13,085 bases of DNA from an uncultured Rhodocyclaceae bacterium (GTDB lineage: Bacteria; Pseudomonadota; Gammaproteobacteria; Burkholderiales; Rhodocyclaceae). Location: contig CAIYZZ010000201.1 in assembly GCA_903930805.1 (NCBI GenBank), forward strand, positions 1 through 13,085, in the 5' to 3' direction. The notes beneath the pieces are model-generated. The model saw only the letters and a program-made list of their open reading frames with translations, was not told where the DNA came from and did no database searches. Positions 12,794-13,085 of the stretch are shown here, piece by piece. The translations under genes were made by a program, and so were the position numbers. The first letter of the stretch is position 1. Every line of letters starts with the position of its first letter.

Positions 12794-13085
12794 ATGTTCC
12801 AGATCGTTCTATTTCAACCGGAAATCCCGCCCAATACCGGCAATGTGATCCGTTTGGCGGCAAATACGGGCTGCGTCTTGCATCTCGTTGAGCCGCTCGG
12901 CTTCGATGTGAGCGACGCTTCGTTGCGGCGCGCCGGACTGGATTACGCCGAATTCGTCGAGATGCGCGTGCATGCGGACTGGCCAACCTGCCTGGCCGCG
13001 CTGGGGGATACGCGCCGGTTCGCCTTCAGCACAAAGGGGATGACACGCCCCGACACAGCGATATTCCAGCCGGGCGATGCTTTTA
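12794..13085 (+). CDS. trmL: tRNA (cytidine(34)-2'-O)-methyltransferase TrmL (N-terminal part, cut by window edge)
   Basis: 97 codons are present before the edge. The protein starts MFQIVLFQPEIPPNTGNVIR, followed by LAANTGCVLHLVEPLGF, RRAGLDYAEF and RFAFSTKGM, colinear with E. coli TrmL (YibK), a small SPOUT methyltransferase. NTGNVIR is motif 1 of the SpoU/SPOUT family. The SAM-binding trefoil-knot motifs near the C-terminus lie outside the window. The enzyme methylates the wobble nucleotide of certain leucine tRNAs. It is the only plus-strand gene here and diverges from mshE; there is no functional link to the pilus genes. The ATG at 12794 has no clear Shine-Dalgarno sequence but matches the family N-terminus. 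Confidence 0.93.
   Translation, partial: MFQIVLFQPEIPPNTGNVIRLAANTGCVLHLVEPLGFDVSDASLRRAGLDYAEFVEMRVHADWPTCLAALGDTRRFAFSTKGMTRPDTAIFQPGDAF

Overview
The window is about 60% GC, gene-dense and almost entirely on the minus strand. It looks chromosomal and comes from a Gram-negative proteobacterium. The mix of an MSHA-type pilus, FlgP/FlgT-like proteins, split MacAB-like efflux genes and a CYTH-CHAD/SixA pair suggests a betaproteobacterium, possibly Rhodocyclales. That placement is inference, because no rRNA or phylogenetic marker was compared.

Layout, from the right edge in the direction of minus-strand transcription. (1) trmL (tRNA wobble 2'-O-methyltransferase, plus strand, cut by the window edge) diverges from the pilus block across 53 bp. 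(2) 12740-8520 is a compact MSHA-type type IV pilus block: the ATPase mshE with a complete tandem c-di-GMP-binding motif, the platform protein mshG, and two type IV pilins. A strong hairpin lies between mshE and mshG. An apparently decayed stretch of 216 bp lies between mshG and the first pilin. An intrinsic terminator follows the second pilin. (3) 8305-6606 encodes an LPP20/FlgP-like lipoprotein and a FlgT-like periplasmic protein, coupled through a TTGA stop/start overlap. (4) 6526-3230 encodes a MacA-like adaptor, a LolD/MacB-type ATPase and a MacB-type permease, i.e. a split MacAB-like exporter without its outer-membrane channel. (5) 3199-403 encodes a CYTH-CHAD triphosphatase-like protein, the SixA phosphohistidine phosphatase and an ABC-2 polysaccharide-export permease. 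These three are tightly packed, and the permease appears to start at CTG. (6) At the left edge are a minimal nucleotidyltransferase (MNT) and the first 24 codons of a probable HEPN-type partner, i.e. a likely toxin-antitoxin pair.

Outside the genes, the clearest unexplained structure is a 23-26 bp sequence present three times in the same orientation (375-400, 6564-6589, 8453-8475). Each copy sits just after the stop codon of a minus-strand gene and before the next one. Both atypical starts (CTG at 1197, TTG at 7757) are supported by a GGAG 8-9 nt upstream and by overlap with the previous stop codon.

No rRNA, tRNA, CRISPR array, complete insertion sequence or prophage gene was seen. No gap exceeds 300 bp; the two largest (8306-8519 and 9496-9711) are described below.
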